This document shows, piece after piece, positions 10,286 to 23,495 of a stretch of 64,000 nt of DNA. Numbering within the stretch: the first letter of the stretch is position 1; every line of letters starts with the position of its first letter. The notes below the pieces were generated by a model. It saw nothing but the letters and a program-made list of their open reading frames with translations, was not told the DNA's origin and ran no database searches. Location: assembly GCA_963573385.1 (NCBI GenBank), contig CAUYLG010017993.1, forward strand, positions 1 through 64,000. Direction: 5' to 3'. This stretch comes from Cacajao melanocephalus (lineage: Eukaryota > Chordata > Mammalia > Primates > Pitheciidae). The position numbers were made by a program, and so were the translations under genes.

Positions 10286-11689
10286 CTATCACGGTTTTTT
10301 TAAACTACAGTTGCCTCGGCTCCACCTCTTTAGAGACATGAATACAGTGGGTTGGAGGTGAGGTCCCACAGTCTGTAGCTTTAACAAACATTTCAAGTGA
10401 CCCTAGGGTTGACAGCCACTGCTATACATCAAAGAAAGGTTGGACTGAAATCCTTAACCAGAGGATCTCTTCCACACACCACACACTCCTCTGGAGTCTC
10501 AGGCCTGGCAACAGAAGGTCCCCTTACATTTCAAAGAGAGTCAACTGACCATGGTCTCATTAACCACTGTCTCAGGCCAGGGTCCACTTCAGCGTAATCA
10601 GGAAGTGGCTGCCGTGGCTTAAACACTTGGTGGGGCATCCACAGATGTGTTCTGCTCCTGAGGGAATGCATCTTCCCTTCTCTCATGTTCTTACCATCAG
10701 GACAGTCTGCTCCTAACAGTCCTTGCAGCTCTGCTGTGATTTTCAAAGCGACTGAGAGGAGCCAATGACCCAACACACTAAAGAGGCCGGGAAACTCCAT
10801 GACACGGCCACATGCCCTGTCCCCTTCTGAGGGTCCCAAAGAGGGTCTGAATGAGGGTGATTTGGTGCATGCTGCGTGTGTCTGAGGAGGCCAACTGTGC
10901 TAAGCTGGCCATGCCTGTCTGGGGTCAGGATCCCTACCTGACTGACCATGCATGCAGAGCCAGCAAGGGGCTGGCATTCGATCACCCAATCACTGAGCTT
11001 TAGGTAAAAAGACCCAACTCTACCCAATCAAATCCTCTTTGGGAAATATCAAATCCTAAATGGAGTCTAGGCTGAGCCCCAGTCACAGTGGACAGTTTTT
11101 GTGACCTGTGACTCTATTTCCACTCATACTGGCTGCAACACTGAGAGAGAAGATGCGTTGGGCGCCAGCTCATGTTTCCTCCAAGACTTGCGATGGGCCT
11201 CCGTTATCAAAGCTAACCTGGGCAAGGCTCTTCTCAGCAATTCTACAGAATGTAACTAAGACATTCATTAAAAGGAAAGAATAATGAGGCAAAATAATAT
11301 AGAACAACTATTTTCTTTCTCTGGCAGTTGTGAATAGGAGGACAGGGAAACTAGGCTCCCAGGGCCCTTTGTATTAATTTAATAATGAGCATTGGCAGGG
11401 TCTACAGAAGCCAAAACATGCATTACTTTTAAAAGAAATCCCATCACTCATATAGAATGTCCTGAGGAGGGGGAAAACCACAAAGATCTTTTCACCTACT
11501 TACTTATTTTCCTTTCCTGAAGATCTCATTAAAATCTAGTCCTGTCTGTCACTTTACAGACCTTCATCCTTGGATGAAAAATATTAAATCTATGAAGAGA
11601 TCATGAAATCATCAAGGATATTAACCCAATATCCTCAAGGCCTGAATGATAGTCCAAGAACTTTAGAACTAAAGGGTCTACCTTCGCTC
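10286..11689. other. Intron 3 sequence, no gene seen
   Basis: Unique-looking intron. Minus-strand frames at 10531-10839 and 10743-11027 lack exon signals and similarity. Confidence 0.5.
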
Positions 11690-11815
11690 CACCTCTTTCA
11701 AATAATATCCTGAGGAGTACAGTCACTCAAGCAAGGTGTCACCCCTTGTTAGTAGCGCAGCCAAGACTAAAAACAAATTCTCCTGATTGGACTAGTGCTG
11801 ACTCCACTACTCGGG
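11690..11815 (-). mobile_element. MIR-like SINE relic
   Basis: Resembles a reversed MIR: 'caaggtgtcaccccttgtta', 'gtagcgcagccaagactaaa' and 'gctgactccactact' correspond to the 'aaggtcacacagctagtaagtggcagagcc...' order. Strongly decayed. Confidence 0.45.
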
Positions 11816-11879
11816 CGCGATTCTGAGGCGATGCAATATCACGAACGGACTCACTGAGAGGGAGGCCCTGCTTCACGTG
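11812..11879. other. Short CpG cluster with CACGTG E-box
   Basis: Six CpG dinucleotides fall within 11812-11847 (tcgggcgcga, aggcgatg, acgaacgg) in an otherwise CpG-poor intron, outside any Alu. A palindromic CACGTG lies at 11874-11879. A regulatory role is inference only. Confidence 0.5.
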
Positions 11880-13927
<2,048 letters not shown>

Positions 13928-13979
13928 CCTTTCCTCCATTTAGGGAAAGAACTTCTACATAACACTTTTAGATGCTGAT

Positions 13980-14105
13980 CTCCACATTAAAAAGGAACAC
14001 TGAGGCTCAGAGAAGTTGACTTATTTCCCGCCAAGGCCACCTAGTCCAGTGATAAATAAAATTCAACTCTTCTACCTGTAGTCCCATGGTCTGCAACTCC
14101 AAATG
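13980..14105 (-). mobile_element. MIR SINE fragment
   Basis: 'actgaggctcagagaagttg' followed by a 'ccaaggccacctagt' segment is the reversed core of MIR. Decayed beyond about 14100. Confidence 0.75.
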
Positions 14106-14879
14106 AAGAAATCAGTCTTTCACTCTCCACTGCCAGGAAATTATTTGCTTTCCACAGAGGAAGGGGATAAAGGGCTTGCTCTGTATGCTTTTGTAAGACC
14201 ACTGAATGAGGCAAATGCATCTTTGATATAGGACCTTCTCTTTCCTTTACCTGTTGAGTGCTGATGTCAAGTCCTCCATGGAAATTCATAGCCACTTTGC
14301 CATTCTAAAAGCTCCTGGCAAGGAATGTTATATGGGAATGGATTTAGAGGTAGGTCTTCCTGGAACTGTGCCAAGAAGAGAAAACAGAATCAGGAATAAT
14401 TATCACAGTGGCCTTTTCTCCTTTTGACATGTGGAAATGGATATGGCATCTTTGAAGCCCTTCTCCAGGAATGCTACAGTAGAGGAGAAATTTGTATTGG
14501 CATTCATTTCCTATCCCTACTGGAAATTATCAGTAGGCATATCACAAAGCCTGCAAGCTTCACCATTACTCACGCAGCATTATTCACACACCTAATAGCA
14601 GTGGTGACTTAAAAAAGAAAAAAAAAAAACTTGCAAAGGCCATATAAACTCAGTTTGACAAGTTCTCCAGGCTTCTAATTAGAATGGGATTATACTGAAA
14701 ATAAAGCTATCTCTCTCCTTCAGGTATAACCTACGGGTATAGGAACGTGCATTTCAAAATTGAAGCAGTAAAAAAATCCTCCCACGATGTACACAATTCC
14801 TCATAGGCTTGTTTTTAAAGTGGCAGAAAATAAAGAAGGCCAAGAAACACAACATGGTGGAAGGAATACTGGATGAAGT
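14106..14879. other. Intron 3 sequence, no gene seen
   Basis: Unique-looking. An A-rich run at 14611-14631. No exon signals with coding support. Confidence 0.5.
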
Positions 14880-15040
14880 TTAGGGCTTAGATTCACATCC
14901 TGGCTGTCAGTAACTGCCTGGGTGAGCTAGGGACAATCACTGGACTTCTCTTATCCTCTCTTGCTACATCTAATCAATTAGAGGATCAGACCAAATCATT
15001 TTTTAAGTCTGCTAAATTTTGGTTCTATAATTCTGAGTGC
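14880..15040 (+). mobile_element. MIR SINE
   Basis: 'gattcacatcctggctgtca' 'gtaactgcctgggtgagcta' to 'ggacttctcttatcctctct', ending in 'ttttggttctataattctga', follows the MIR order including its 3' 'attctatgattctg'-like end. Confidence 0.75.
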
Positions 15041-15264
15041 CTCATTTTCTTACTCAATTCGATCTGAGTTCTGTGTTTCCATAGTAACTAGCACTCCTGT
15101 TTGGGCAGGAACATAGTTTCCCTGTGATGTAATGCACCCATGACAGAGTACAGGTTAGGAGTTAAAGACCCTGGCTTAATTAATTAGGCATTTCCTATGG
15201 AGTAGTTTTTATCTAAAGGGGTCCAAAGAGATCAGTACAAACACACAGCAACAGAGCAGTGGAA

Positions 15265-15482
15265 AGAACCTGCTTGGGATTTAAGTAAGACGAGGTTTGA
15301 ACCTTGACTTCACCACTGATGGGATCTGAGATTCAGGCAAGTTGCTCAATCTGCTTTTGAACAATGTAAGAATGGTATCTACCTAACAGGACAGTTGTGA
15401 AAATTTGTTAAGTGTAAAGTGCATCAAACAAGGCCTAGGCAATGGTAGGTACTCAACATCAGTGTTAGCTATTACTATCAGC
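15265..15482 (+). mobile_element. MIR SINE
   Basis: 'gaggtttgaaccttgacttc', 'ttcaggcaagttgctcaatc', 'gtaagaatggtatctaccta', 'acagttgtgaaaatttgtta' and 'gtaggtactcaacatcagtg' follow the full MIR consensus in order. Close to full length. Confidence 0.85.
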
Positions 15483-15539
15483 TGTTCTCATTATCACCTT
15501 AGTGTGTAATTACTTGCATCAGTTTGCTCCCTCTGGTCT

Positions 15540-15665
15540 TCTACTTTTCCAAACAGATGAAATAAGATTTGAGGGAAGACATGGTCCCTGCCCCCTAAAG
15601 CTAACAGCTTATGGAGGAAAGAGATAAATAACTACAAGGCAATCTTATAAGACCTGCAACAAACC
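15540..15665 (+). mobile_element. L2-like LINE fragment
   Basis: 'catggtccctgccccctaaa', 'gctaacagcttatggaggaa' and 'agagataaataactacaagg' resemble the L2-associated 'cctgccctcaaggagctta...gacagataa' segment. Confidence 0.55.
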
Positions 15666-16484
15666 TATGTGTGCATTACTGACAAAGAATAATTTTGCTG
15701 GGAAGGGTTCATATCTAATATCTTTATATAACCTATGCAGCTCCTTCAACATGGTAGACATATGATGAATATTTGTTAATGGATGGAGCCTTTTTAGAAA
15801 GTTGCCTTAGGGAATCAAAACGAAGTTACTGGTTCATAAGAGAAACCATATAAAACTGAAGTCCTTTGGGTTCTTTATTAGAAAAATCCCTTGGATGAGG
15901 TTCAAGACGAATCTTTCTTATTCAGGATTCCACTCCCTAGCAAATGGTGCTGTAGTGTGATTCCAGTATTATAATAACTAATCATTATATATACACGGAA
16001 AAGATAATTACTTGAGCCTAGATGAGAGTTGAAGAAAATGTACTGATTGAGAGACATCAAAGTACAGCTAATTATCTTAGTAACTGGGTTCACATCACAA
16101 ATTCCACCTAAGATTCATAAGGAATTTGAGATTCATTATCTGTTGGCATCAGTTCAAGATGACAGCACTTTTAGATACTTGTTATTATAACCAAAAAGAT
16201 GTTTTTTACATCTCAATGAGAGTTGATTATATTTGGTCACTGCCTACACTAGTATAATGCACCTGAACAACTACAATTAATAGTACGGAATTAGCAATTT
16301 CTATGCAAGCCTTCCTATGTTTGGTAAAGAATCTCATACTTGTTTTTTGTTTTTTGTTTTTTTTAAATGGGCAGATTGACAGGAAGAAAAAGAGGGAGGA
16401 CAATATAATAAAAGTAACAAACTAGACTTCATTTGATCCAATTGTTAAGTAGTTATTTTCTCATAATTTAATGACATTGTCACA
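15666..16484. other. Intron 3 sequence, no gene seen
   Basis: AT-rich, unique-looking intron. Includes a T-rich (TTTTTTG)n-like run at 16340-16365. Confidence 0.5.
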
Positions 16485-16640
16485 CACAAATAATGTTCAA
16501 TCATGCAGCTAGTGAACAGCCACGATTACTGAAAACATACTACATGTGTCAGGTGTCCAGGCAAGTTCTGGGCTTACAAAGATGGCTCCTGCCCTTAAAA
16601 AGTTCCCTGGAGGGCAGGGACTCCCTGTAAACACAGTTCT
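16485..16640 (+). mobile_element. Weak L2-like fragment
   Basis: 'catactacatgtgtcaggtg', 'ttctgggcttacaaagatgg' and 'ctcctgcccttaaaaagttc' approximate the L2 'ctatgtgccaggcac...ctggggatacaaagatg' order. Low certainty. Confidence 0.4.
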
Positions 16641-16788
16641 CAGCTAGGAAACACATCACCATTCACCAGTTACAGACTGGGAGAGAGAGGAGGCTGGGAG
16701 CTGCCTCAGAGACGTTGAACCTCAGAGGGTCTCCTCCCGCCCTAGAGGGTTGGGAAACAACACAGTGATCCACTGAGACTCCAAGGTC

Positions 16789-16825
16789 TGTTTTGTTTTT
16801 TTTGTTTTGTTTTGTTGTTTGTTTT
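16789..16825. repeat. (TTTTG)n simple repeat
   Basis: TTTTG units with two interruptions. No Alu body adjoins it, so it is not an Alu tail. Confidence 0.85.
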
Positions 16826-16929
16826 GAGTCCAGTAGGTTCTCAAAGACCTAAATACATACAGGTGACTCATCTATACACACAAACACCAAAAAGCATGGT
16901 TCCAGAGCTGGCACAGAGTATTTGAGCTA

Positions 16930-17085
16930 GAGAAGTTAAAGTGATCACCTAATTGAACTCTCCACAGTTGAAGCTGAGAAAGACAAAATAACGTGCTTAA
17001 AATCACAGGCCAGGAAGGGCAGAGCCAAGACTGAAACCCAGGTCTTCTCATCTGGGCTGGGGGTTCTTCCCAGCCTGTCACACTG
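16930..17085 (-). mobile_element. MIR SINE
   Basis: 'gttgaagctgagaaagacaa', 'cgtgcttaaaatcacaggcc', 'aggaagggcagagccaagac' and 'tgaaacccaggtcttctcat' are the reversed MIR core in order. Confidence 0.75.
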
Positions 17086-18014
17086 ACCCAGTGAAAATCA
17101 ACAAGCTAATTGTTGAAGGAGAGGGCTATTTAACATTTTTACCCACTAGCCTGGCACAGGTACCCATGTACAGGCTGTACATGGTATCACTCCCTTAGGG
17201 CTGAATACAAGCTATGGCTGTCTCTACACCTACAGCTACCTGGCAAGAACTCTAGTTCTTAACCTAATCATGATGGTGATCAGTGAAATTTGCCAAGTAT
17301 TCCATTTCCTTGGAAAAATTAGTGCATTTACACAATGTCATTTCTACTCTCACCTCTCTCAATTCTATAAAGCAGAGAGAGAGAGAAAAAGTGTGCATGT
17401 GTTTGAATGTGGGGGTAGCACTCAGATACTAGAGAACTGTCACATGAGAACAAGATGACAAAAAGGCTGATTGCTGTTACTGTGCATTCATCTGTCAGAG
17501 ATGGTGTAAAATGATCCCCATGATTAAAGTCATTATTCAAATCACAGCCATGGCCCTGAAATGGACACTAACTGTAGGAAACAAGATGGGAGGCTCCCCT
17601 TTCCCAAGCCTGGCTTCAGAAGAATCAGATCTAGGAAAGACCTGCTAGACCATCTTTTTTTCTGGGCCAGTAGGCAGGTGAAGCCACACTGGAGATTACC
17701 CAGGATGTAGTTTCAAAGTGAGTCACAAGGTCCAACCTGGCTTTCATGTGCTTAGTGGAGCAGTGGCGGCTCCTCTCCAGGTGAAACCTCAGCACACCAC
17801 TGCCTTTATGTGTTATGTGATCCAACCTCGGTTTTCTCACATGCCACCACATGTGGTAAAGATACATAGGAGAGACAGTGAGTGGGAAATAGGACTGTGC
17901 CCTAAGGGCAAAACTATGAAGTTGCCCCATGATGGACAACATTAGAGGTGTATGAAGATACCTGAAAGAGACAGAGCACCCCTACGACAGCAGGCCTTTA
18001 AATTTAACCTAATT
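17086..18014. other. Intron 3 sequence, no gene seen
   Basis: Unique-looking. Frames at 17631-17942 on both strands overlap each other and lack splice support. Confidence 0.5.
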
Positions 18015-18025
18015 GAAAGTAAACA

Positions 18026-18340
18026 GGCTGGGCTCAGTTGCTCACACCTATAATCCTAGCACTTTGGGAGGCTGAGGTGAGTGGATCACCTGAGGTCAGG
18101 AGTTCGAGACCACTTGGCCACCATGGTGGAACCCTATCTCTAATAAAGATACAAAAATCAGCTGGGCGTGGGGGCAGGCACCAGTAATCACAGCTACTTA
18201 GGAGGGTGAGGCAGGAGGATCACTTGAACTGGGGGTGGAAATTGCAGTGAACCAAGATCACACCACTTCACTCCAGCCTGGGCAAAAGAGTGAAACTCTG
18301 TCTCAAAAAAAAAAAAAAAAAAAAAAAGAAAGAAGAAGAA
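18026..18340 (+). mobile_element. Full-length Alu
   Basis: Begins ggctgggctcagttgctcac, passes aggtcaggagttcgagacca, and ends ctccagcctgggcaaaagag plus a long A tail grading into AAG units. Flanked by an 11 bp target-site duplication, gaaagtaaaca, at 18015-18025 and 18341-18351. Antisense to NOS1AP and inverted relative to the Alu at 13642-13927. Confidence 0.97.
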
Positions 18341-18351
18341 GAAAGTAAACA

Positions 18352-19559
18352 AAGATATGTCAGTCAGAAGTGGATGTGTAGAGGGGTGGCGGAAAGATTC
18401 TGGGAGTGTCAGCCATGGAACTATAGAAGTTGGAGAGACGCAGAAGTAAACCCTGGCAGTCTGTCGGACAGATTCCAGGAAGAGCATCTGCCCAGTAGGG
18501 CCACTAGGGAGATTGAGTGGGCCCGTTTATTGCGGAGCCTAAAGCCAGCAGACATGCCTGTCATACAATGAGCTGACTGCTCCATTTCTGTGCTCATCTA
18601 GCAACCCTCTAATAATTTGCCTTCTCCTATCACTTGCCTCTAGTGGAAAGAAAACATGCTTGTCAGGATAACGTGAGTATCTGGTCCAGGAGATTGTTGT
18701 ATGTCTCAGAGTGAATTAAGAAACTCTTGGTTTAGTTCATACATCAGCCTCTTTTGAGCTTTGTCGTGTGAGTTAGCCTCCTAAGGCTCACGGGTTCGAA
18801 ACGGATGAGTCTGAACTTCTGACCTGAAAGACTGACAGCTCAGCTCCTGGTGGGCCGCTTAGTGAGAAAACCATCTGTGTGGCTCCTTCTCCCAGGTGAC
18901 TGGGTGCCATGATGCTGACCAAGAGAAACGTTCACAGAGACTGCTTAAGGGCTGGGTGCTGATGGGTGTGGAAGCATCGTGCAGCTTGGAAAGTGCCCAC
19001 AAACAGCAATCATTTTATAGGCTGTTCCATGAGGGCCCTGAGCCACCAGTCCCCTCACAGGAAGGGCTGAGGAAAGTTATCTTACACAAGCGTCAACATT
19101 GGCCTATTTTTTTCTTCTGAGAGTATCTCTTGCTCAAATTCACATTGTTGTCATCCACAATTTCTTTAACTGGGATCCAGGGACTTGACAGGCCTCAGCT
19201 TGCTTCAGCAACTACCCTGCTCAGGAACTCCTAGAGAGCAATATTCTACAGACTGTCCCGTGACTGTCCACTGTGTACATGCATGTGAGAAGAGAAGAGG
19301 CAAAACAGAGGGCCCCAGAGGAAGAATAAGATGGCACCCACGCACACAGTAAAGGTTTATAAAGGCAAAGATATTTAATCCCCTACACTTGTGAATTTTG
19401 AAGAAGTTGGTTCTTTATAAACAGTATATCTTGTTTCTATATACTTCCAAGATCATAGCCATAAAACACTTTCTAAAACCACCAATGAAAGTATTGAGGG
19501 AGCACGAAAGAACAAGTTTTGGATTAATATATCAGAGACCTTAGCATTCAGAGAGAAAA
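18352..19559. other. Intron 3 sequence, no gene seen
   Basis: Unique-looking. 'cacgggttcgaaacggatga' near 18788 resembles a tRNA B-box, but no A-box or cloverleaf fits around it. Confidence 0.5.
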
Positions 19560-19795
19560 AGGGCCGCCTCAGGAAGTAGTAAATTTCCCATCACTACAGC
19601 TGTCCAATCATACACCGGACAATCCCCCTTGTAAGAATGTTATAAAGAAGATTTAAGCCCTTGGATTGATATGACAAGTCCCCTTTAAGATCCCTCTCAA
19701 TTATATGGTTCTTCAGATTTATGTTGCCTACTATGATGCATTTGTCTTTACTTCCATGACCTCCATACTCTCTCCCTCTAGCCCCGAGATTCAAG
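19560..19795 (+). mobile_element. Ancient LINE 3' end (CR1/L3- or L2-type)
   Basis: Follows, with heavy divergence, a CR1-like 3' terminal order: 'ggaagtagtaaatttcccat', 'cactacagctgtccaatcat', 'gaatgttataaagaagattt', 'cttggattgatatgacaagt', 'ttaagatccctctcaattat'. Family from memory. One of the oldest repeats in the window. Confidence 0.5.
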
Positions 19796-20730
19796 GTCTG
19801 CTTTAAGTCCCATTTGAACTAAGAGCAACTGAAATTTGGAACCAAAAGCAGCTCAGGAGGTCTATGTAGGACTGTGATATGGTGTTACCATCAATACATG
19901 TAAAACAAGGGCATCATAAATAAAAAATAAAAGTATCAGCAGAATTGAGAAACAGGGACAAAAAGGACTCCTCACATATCCTCAATCAGCCAAACTCTCT
20001 TCTGTTTCTTTTTGAAAACACACATCCTCCCACCGTACGAATCTAACCTTTCCAAGGGGTTAATGTTACTCTGCCAAAACCACATTCAATTAACACAAAA
20101 CACAAGTGTTTAAACAACATATGCTCACTTCCTTGTCTCTCCCCAACTCAGAGGAATGCTTGCTGAATGGATCAATCCCCCTGCCTGACCTCCTACCCTG
20201 GCCACACCCCACCATTCCTGCACACGGAGCAGCAGCAGTGGCTGGGTCTTGAGGGACTATGTAAATATGGGCTGCAACAGGAGGATGCAAGGACACACAA
20301 GGGGGGCTGCATGGTACCTGGAGTGGGAATGAAGGTTGCTCTTGAAATCGAAGGGGACAGCTGCTGAGGGAGCCTCCTCTCACTGCCCAATCCCACCGAA
20401 CCCTGTTATTCTCACTAAAATTCAAAGTATTTCCTACCATTGAGGCTCAAAGGTAAAGGTATGAAAATGGGGAGGGGGTTTGAAGGCATGGATGACAGGA
20501 GGTGACTCCCATCACCTGGGGTACCAGGACTGACTGAGCCAACTGGTGACTAGCCTTTGCCCCCACCTCACCCTGTGCTCTGCTGCAGCTTCTCAGCACT
20601 GTTGCTGCCCAAAGCAGAAGAGCTTGCCAGATAAGGGAGGGATTCTATCTGGAGGGGGGCCCAGAAGAAAAAAGGTACCTCATGCCTACCTCCCCTCCTT
20701 TCCTCTTTACCTCAGTTTCTGGTTCTGAGC
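19796..20730. other. Intron 3 sequence following exon 3
   Basis: Unique-looking. Overlapping frames on both strands between 20090 and 20440 have no coding support. Confidence 0.5.
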
Positions 20731-20737
20731 TACTTAC
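20731..20737 (-). promoter_or_regulatory. NOS1AP: 5' splice site of NOS1AP exon 3
   Basis: Minus strand reads AAAAAG|GTAAGTA, a nearly perfect U1 complement, with GT at 20737-20736. Confidence 0.96.
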
Positions 20738-20830
20738 CTTTTTCTTCTTCTTCAGAATCACTTTCACTCCATCCACTGAAACCATAATGCTCACTTTCTT
20801 CTTCTTGATGTTCTTGGCTTTAAACTCATA
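20738..20830 (-). CDS. NOS1AP: NOS1AP internal exon 3, part of the PTB domain (93 nt)
   Basis: The minus strand encodes 31 residues in phase 0 at both ends: YEFKAKNI, then [16 protein letters not shown], then ILKKKKK. This matches NOS1AP/CAPON residues about 60-90 (numbering from memory), strands of the phosphotyrosine-binding fold ending in a lysine-rich loop. Because the exon is a multiple of three and phase 0/0, skipping it would keep frame while removing 31 PTB residues. The lysine codons form GAAGAAGAA-type purine runs that resemble exonic splicing enhancers. Bounded by AG at 20832-20831 and GT at 20737-20736. Open frame continues by chance into both introns, which is not coding. The preceding exon (encoding the residues before Tyr60) is not found in the window. 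Confidence 0.97.
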
Positions 20831-20876
20831 CTGCAAGAAAGAAGAAAACAAAAAGAAAGTGCAATCTGATTAGATT
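20831..20876 (-). promoter_or_regulatory. NOS1AP: 3' splice site and branch point of NOS1AP exon 3
   Basis: The minus strand shows a strong pyrimidine tract (CTTTCTTTTTGTTTTCTTC) followed by TTTCTTGCAG. A TCTAATC branch-point match lies at 20874-20868, about 40 nt before the AG. No competing AG intervenes. Confidence 0.9.
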
Positions 20877-20989
20877 ACTGTATCTACACAGACCCAGCTA
20901 GCTCATGCCTGGAAAAGAGGTCCCCAGACAGGTATGGAAAGCAGCTCCTGGGGGTAAGCAATACCTCAGGGGATATAGAAGCAAGTGGA

Positions 20990-21175
20990 TGTCTGCAGGC
21001 AGGGCTCAGGCAATCTCTGGGTTAGAAATGGGACTCCAAATAGTCAATACCACTTCTCAGCCATCAGGTAGGGCCACGGGAATGGACCTCATCTACCCTC
21101 ATGAGATGAAAACATAGCTTACTTGGAATATCCCATAAAAAAGTCAGAATCTTCCCTCAATAACTCATTCTATCA
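20990..21175 (+). repeat. Unassigned diverged repeat, copy A
   Basis: Shares order and sequence with copies at 21880-22100 and 23330-23495. The key block at 21100-21126 reads atgagatgaaaacatagc then ttacttgga. It is preceded by tccaaatagtcaataccact and followed by tcagaatcttccctc and a tcatttaatgac end. I do not recognise the family. Confidence 0.55.
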
Positions 21176-21879
21176 TTTAATGACTTCCACAGTCAGGAAA
21201 GTATTCCTAGTGTCTCATCAAAGGCTGCTGAAATGCCATTCCATCCTCAGTGAAGACTAACAGCTGGCACCAATCTTCACACCAAGGTTTTTTATATACT
21301 GAAAGATAATTATGAATTCTGAATTATTCTCCACAAGTTTAATTCCAAATTTCCTTTAACTGTGAGTCAGTCTACAAGTCTACCCACAGCCCTGTTAGCC
21401 TGAAGATTTTGGCATATCTAGAAACGATATGGCCTCACAAACCCTGTATTTGTTAAATTTTATTTAATTATATTTTTAATTGACAGCTAATCATACAACT
21501 CACAGGGTACATAGTGACAAGTCCTGTGTTTTCAACTCTTATTTGTAGTCCTAGACAGGAATGCTCTAACCACAGCCCTGCACTGCTAATGGATGTTGGC
21601 CTCATCCTCAACCTCATCTCTTTCTGGTACATTTGCTCATTCACAGCCATCTCTTACACTTGTGCAGCTATTTATATCTAGTGGCATAATTCTACTTCCT
21701 CCTCAGTGAACTTCATTTTTGAGCACTTCTCCAGTTTATTAAAACCATTTTCATCTGGTTCCCATCTTACTAACACCACCTAGGGAACTTAACTTGCAAG
21801 CTCTCTAATCGATCATCTGGGCTACAGATTAAACAACAAGGACACAAGACTCAAAGCCAACCCACATCTCTTCTCTGGG
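21176..21879. other. Intron 2 sequence, no gene seen
   Basis: AT-rich intron. 21450-21500 (taattatatttttaattgac) has a faint L1-like look but cannot be delimited. Confidence 0.5.
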
Positions 21880-22100
21880 ACCTTTCACACTCAAGACCTT
21901 CTCCTACCATGTTGCCACTCAAGCCTGGAAAAAGGTACCTAGTGCATCCGAAATCTAATTACTTCTACAGTTAGTATTGATAGGCACGAACCTAATCCAT
22001 CCTAATGAGATAAAAACATAGCCTGCTTTGGAAATTTCATTAGAAATCTAGAACTTTCTCTTGGCTGTGTCTTTTAATATTCTGATGTTACAAACTCAAC
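21880..22100 (+). repeat. Unassigned diverged repeat, copy B
   Basis: Contains cttctacagttagtatt (21963 onward), aatgagataaaaacatagcc (22004 onward), gctttggaa, and ttggctgtgtcttttaatat (22061 onward). It aligns to copy A over its middle and to copy C over both ends. Same orientation as the other two. Confidence 0.6.
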
Positions 22101-23329
22101 TCAGAGCTTCCTGCTGTCTTATGTCTATCCTTTTCACTACAATCTCAGTGATCTTCTATTCCACTGTACAGAGTTATTGTTGATACTTCTTGGCTGTCTG
22201 TTCCTACAAGAAACATCCTTGTCTCTACAAGAATATGGCCTCGCTAACTGAGGTAAAAAATCCTTCTTCACATTGTCAGGGCAGGCTCTCTGGTCACAGC
22301 TGATTTGAGTGTCCCGGTGACAGCAACCTACATCACTCCCCAGTCCGGTGGTCACTTCCCCACTTCCACTCTACCCGGTCAGCAGCTCTTCTTTTACCAA
22401 GGGGCCCTGGAAGAAGAGCAAACCAGAGCACCAAACACACAGGGACAGAAGGAAACTCTGCTTCAGCCTGGGAACCCCAGGTCAATTAACAGTAAAGAGT
22501 AAACGGGTAAGGGGAGGCAGAGAGACAGACGGAGACAGAGAAGGAGAGACGCATCTGACAGGATGGGGAGAAGAGTCTTTTTGCACTGGAGTCTGGCTTA
22601 GGTAGGACAGGACCTCAGCCATGTAGCAAATTACTCTCTAGGTCAGCAGCCACAAACCACTGAAGATTAAAGTTGGTTTGATTGGCATGCACTTGGGGAC
22701 ATGGCTCCAGTTTGCAGTGTGTCACCCTGACTGCAGCATTCTGCTCGGCCACAGTGCTGGATGAACTCAAATAACCTCTAGGTGGGAGAACCGGCATGAC
22801 AATCTGCCAGTCGGCTGACTTTGGCCTTGGGCCTATTGGGAGAGGTGAACCAGCTACATTTCCTGACCACACCTGCATTTACCTCCACTCACTTGGGCTT
22901 TAATAAACACAACCTTCCAGCTGCACCTCCCTTCTGAATGAGTCACTAAAATCAGGCTGCTCCTGACGGCCAAAGGAGTACAGAAGAATGTGTCTGATGC
23001 ACCCAGGTGGAAGTTAAAGGCATAAGACAGTCCCAGAAACACCCAGAAGAGGACAAAACCTTTCAGGCTGGACCTCAACTGTTTTATTGTCTTTGGTCTC
23101 TCACAGTATATCACTTTTATCTGTTCCATATACTTCTCTTTTCCAACAACAAAATCAAAGCAGACATATCAAGTACCTACCTCTGCAGAACACTACATCA
23201 TTCTCCCCATCCTAGTTTTAGAGAATATACTGCCCACTATGCCATAACCTTTAATGCCTTATACTTCTGGGAGAATGCTGTAGTTGACCATATCTCTCTT
23301 TCTTGTTTGGTCCACCTCCCTGTTGGTTT
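22101..23329. other. Intron 2 sequence, no gene seen
   Basis: No recognised exon or reliable repeat. A purine-rich ggagac/agagac stretch at 22510-22560. Confidence 0.5.
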
Positions 23330-23495
23330 CACTCTCTCTGTGGCCTTTATTAATCATGATTTCTCACCCAAGCATAGCAAGAGGCACCCAGCCAGCTCCT
23401 TGCCTGTGTATCTGAAACCTTACCTATTTCTACAGTTAGTATTTTGGCAGGTTTGGCCGTGCCTTTTAATACCTTCATCTTAAGAACTCGAAAGT
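23330..23495 (+). repeat. Unassigned diverged repeat, copy C (internal deletion)
   Basis: Carries tttctacagttagtatt followed almost at once by ttggccgtgccttttaatac, whereas copy B has about 70 extra bases between the same two blocks. Also shares the 'cacccaagcat...gaaacc' lead-in with copy B more weakly. Confidence 0.55.

Noticed and set aside
18770..18830. tRNA-like B-box (gggttcgaaac)
   Set aside because: No A-box at the right spacing and no cloverleaf pairing. Chance similarity.
20645..20851. A 68-codon minus-strand frame with a start codon that covers NOS1AP exon 3
   Set aside because: Only 20738-20830 is exonic. The methionine lies in intron 2 upstream of the acceptor and the C-terminal part reads through the donor into intron 3.
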